Source: Nitrospirota bacterium (GTDB taxonomy: Bacteria > Nitrospirota > Nitrospiria > Nitrospirales > UBA8639). From it: a stretch of 6,829 nucleotides of DNA. The stretch is taken from assembly GCA_020355985.1 (NCBI GenBank), contig CP070628.1:233053-239881 (forward strand), in the 5' to 3' direction. A program made the translations under genes and the position numbers. Numbering within the stretch: the first letter of the stretch is position 1; every line of letters begins with the position of its first letter. Under the pieces are notes generated by a model. It was not told the origin of the DNA. It ran no database searches and saw only the letters and a program-made list of their open reading frames with translations. Positions 6,679-6,829 of this stretch are shown here, piece after piece.

Positions 6679-6770
6679 CCCCCCATAAGGGGCCAGACTC
6701 GACTTATTTCCCCAAATTTACAATTGTCAAGTTATGTTGAATTAAGTCGAGTCTGACCCCTTATGGGGGG
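6679..6770. repeat. REP-like inverted pair with GGGGYCAGACTCGACTTA motif
   Basis: The motif GGGGYCAGACTCGACTTA occurs at 6689-6706 (+, with C at the variable place) and 6743-6760 (-, with T). Each copy is preceded by CCCCCCATAA on its own strand, and 36 nt separate them. The CCCCATAAGGGG core can also form its own small hairpin. From memory, near-identical GGGGTCAGACTCGACTTA-type sequences are dispersed in many bacterial genomes and associated with IS200-like Y1 (RAYT) transposases. No transposase is present here, so this would be a non-autonomous unit. The link to RAYT elements is recollection, not shown by this window. Confidence 0.6.
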
Positions 6771-6794
6771 AGTCTGTTCATTTGGAGTGATGAG

Positions 6795-6829
6795 TTACAT
6801 CCGACTTAAAGCGCGGAAATATTCCACGA
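6795..6829 (-). pseudogene. Inverted copy of the M20 gene's 3' end (partial)
   Basis: Read on the minus strand, this segment encodes the same last residues as the M20 gene (EYFRALSRM and TAA) with no nucleotide difference, and it runs off the window edge. It is either the tail of a second, convergent copy of the gene, a short duplicated fragment, or a fold-back artefact. The window cannot distinguish these. Confidence 0.6.

Larger units (their letters stand above)
6623..6829. repeat. Long fold-back inverted repeat including the M20 gene end
   Basis: The left arm 6623-6706 is the reverse complement of the right arm 6743-6829, around a 36-nt loop (6707-6742). From outside inwards: 47 bp perfect (6623-6669 against 6783-6829); 9 bp with two mismatches (6670-6678 against 6774-6782); a 3-nt insertion AGT at 6771-6773 in the right arm only; then 28 bp with one mismatch (6679-6706 against 6743-6770). 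The perfect part includes the last 35 nt of the M20 coding sequence. The right arm runs to the last base of the window, so the repeat may be longer. A terminator role is possible but does not explain copied coding sequence. Confidence 0.95.

Noticed and set aside
6679..6770. Complete miniature transposon (MITE)
   Set aside because: No target-site duplication flanks the inner arms, and the outer perfect repeat includes host coding sequence, so element borders cannot be set.
6623..6829. Terminal inverted repeat as an ordinary M20 terminator
   Set aside because: The stem is far too long, includes 35 nt of coding sequence, and has no T-tract after it; termination could be a side effect at most.

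Overview
The window reads as a chromosomal segment from a Gram-negative bacterium of intermediate GC. It encodes two exported envelope proteins, one of which ends in a probable outer-membrane beta-barrel with a C-terminal phenylalanine. Two strong intrinsic-type terminators and mostly weak Shine-Dalgarno sites are present. The gene mix (DUF3015, DUF4105/Lnb-like, XRE-MBL fusion, PDZ-less M50 protease, M20 dipeptidase) would fit Nitrospirota or a neighbouring lineage, possibly as a metagenome contig. That placement is a guess, because no phylogenetic marker gene is present.

Layout: 1-235 is a leader with no assignable gene, ending in a strong Shine-Dalgarno. 236-751 is a small secreted DUF3015 protein, closed by a textbook terminator at 761-795. 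816-2723 is a DUF4105 (Lnb N-terminal periplasmic domain) protein with a beta-rich C-terminal half; it starts at a GTG only about 20 nt past the terminator. 2736-2870 holds the decayed C-terminus of an IS6-family transposase, and 2871-3156 has no supportable gene. 3157-4008 encodes an XRE-type helix-turn-helix fused to a complete metallo-beta-lactamase-fold hydrolase. 48 nt downstream, 4057-5181 encodes a membrane-embedded M50 (site-2) metalloprotease, followed by a terminator at 5205-5240. 5296-6657 encodes an M20 dipeptidase/deacylase-type metallopeptidase with all catalytic residues.

All intact genes are on the + strand. They form three apparent units: DUF3015 with possible read-through into DUF4105; MBL fusion plus M50 protease; and M20 peptidase alone. 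The first unit is envelope biology. The others are metal-dependent hydrolases, and nothing in the sequence ties them into one pathway.

The most unusual structure is at the right edge. The last 35 nt of the M20 gene and its downstream flank are repeated in inverted orientation (6623-6706 against 6743-6829). The outer 47 bp match perfectly, while the inner arms are imperfect and carry a REP-like motif. This looks like a fold-back duplication nucleated on a pre-existing quasi-palindrome, formed either in the genome or during library preparation or assembly. I see no tRNA, rRNA, CRISPR array or complete mobile element.
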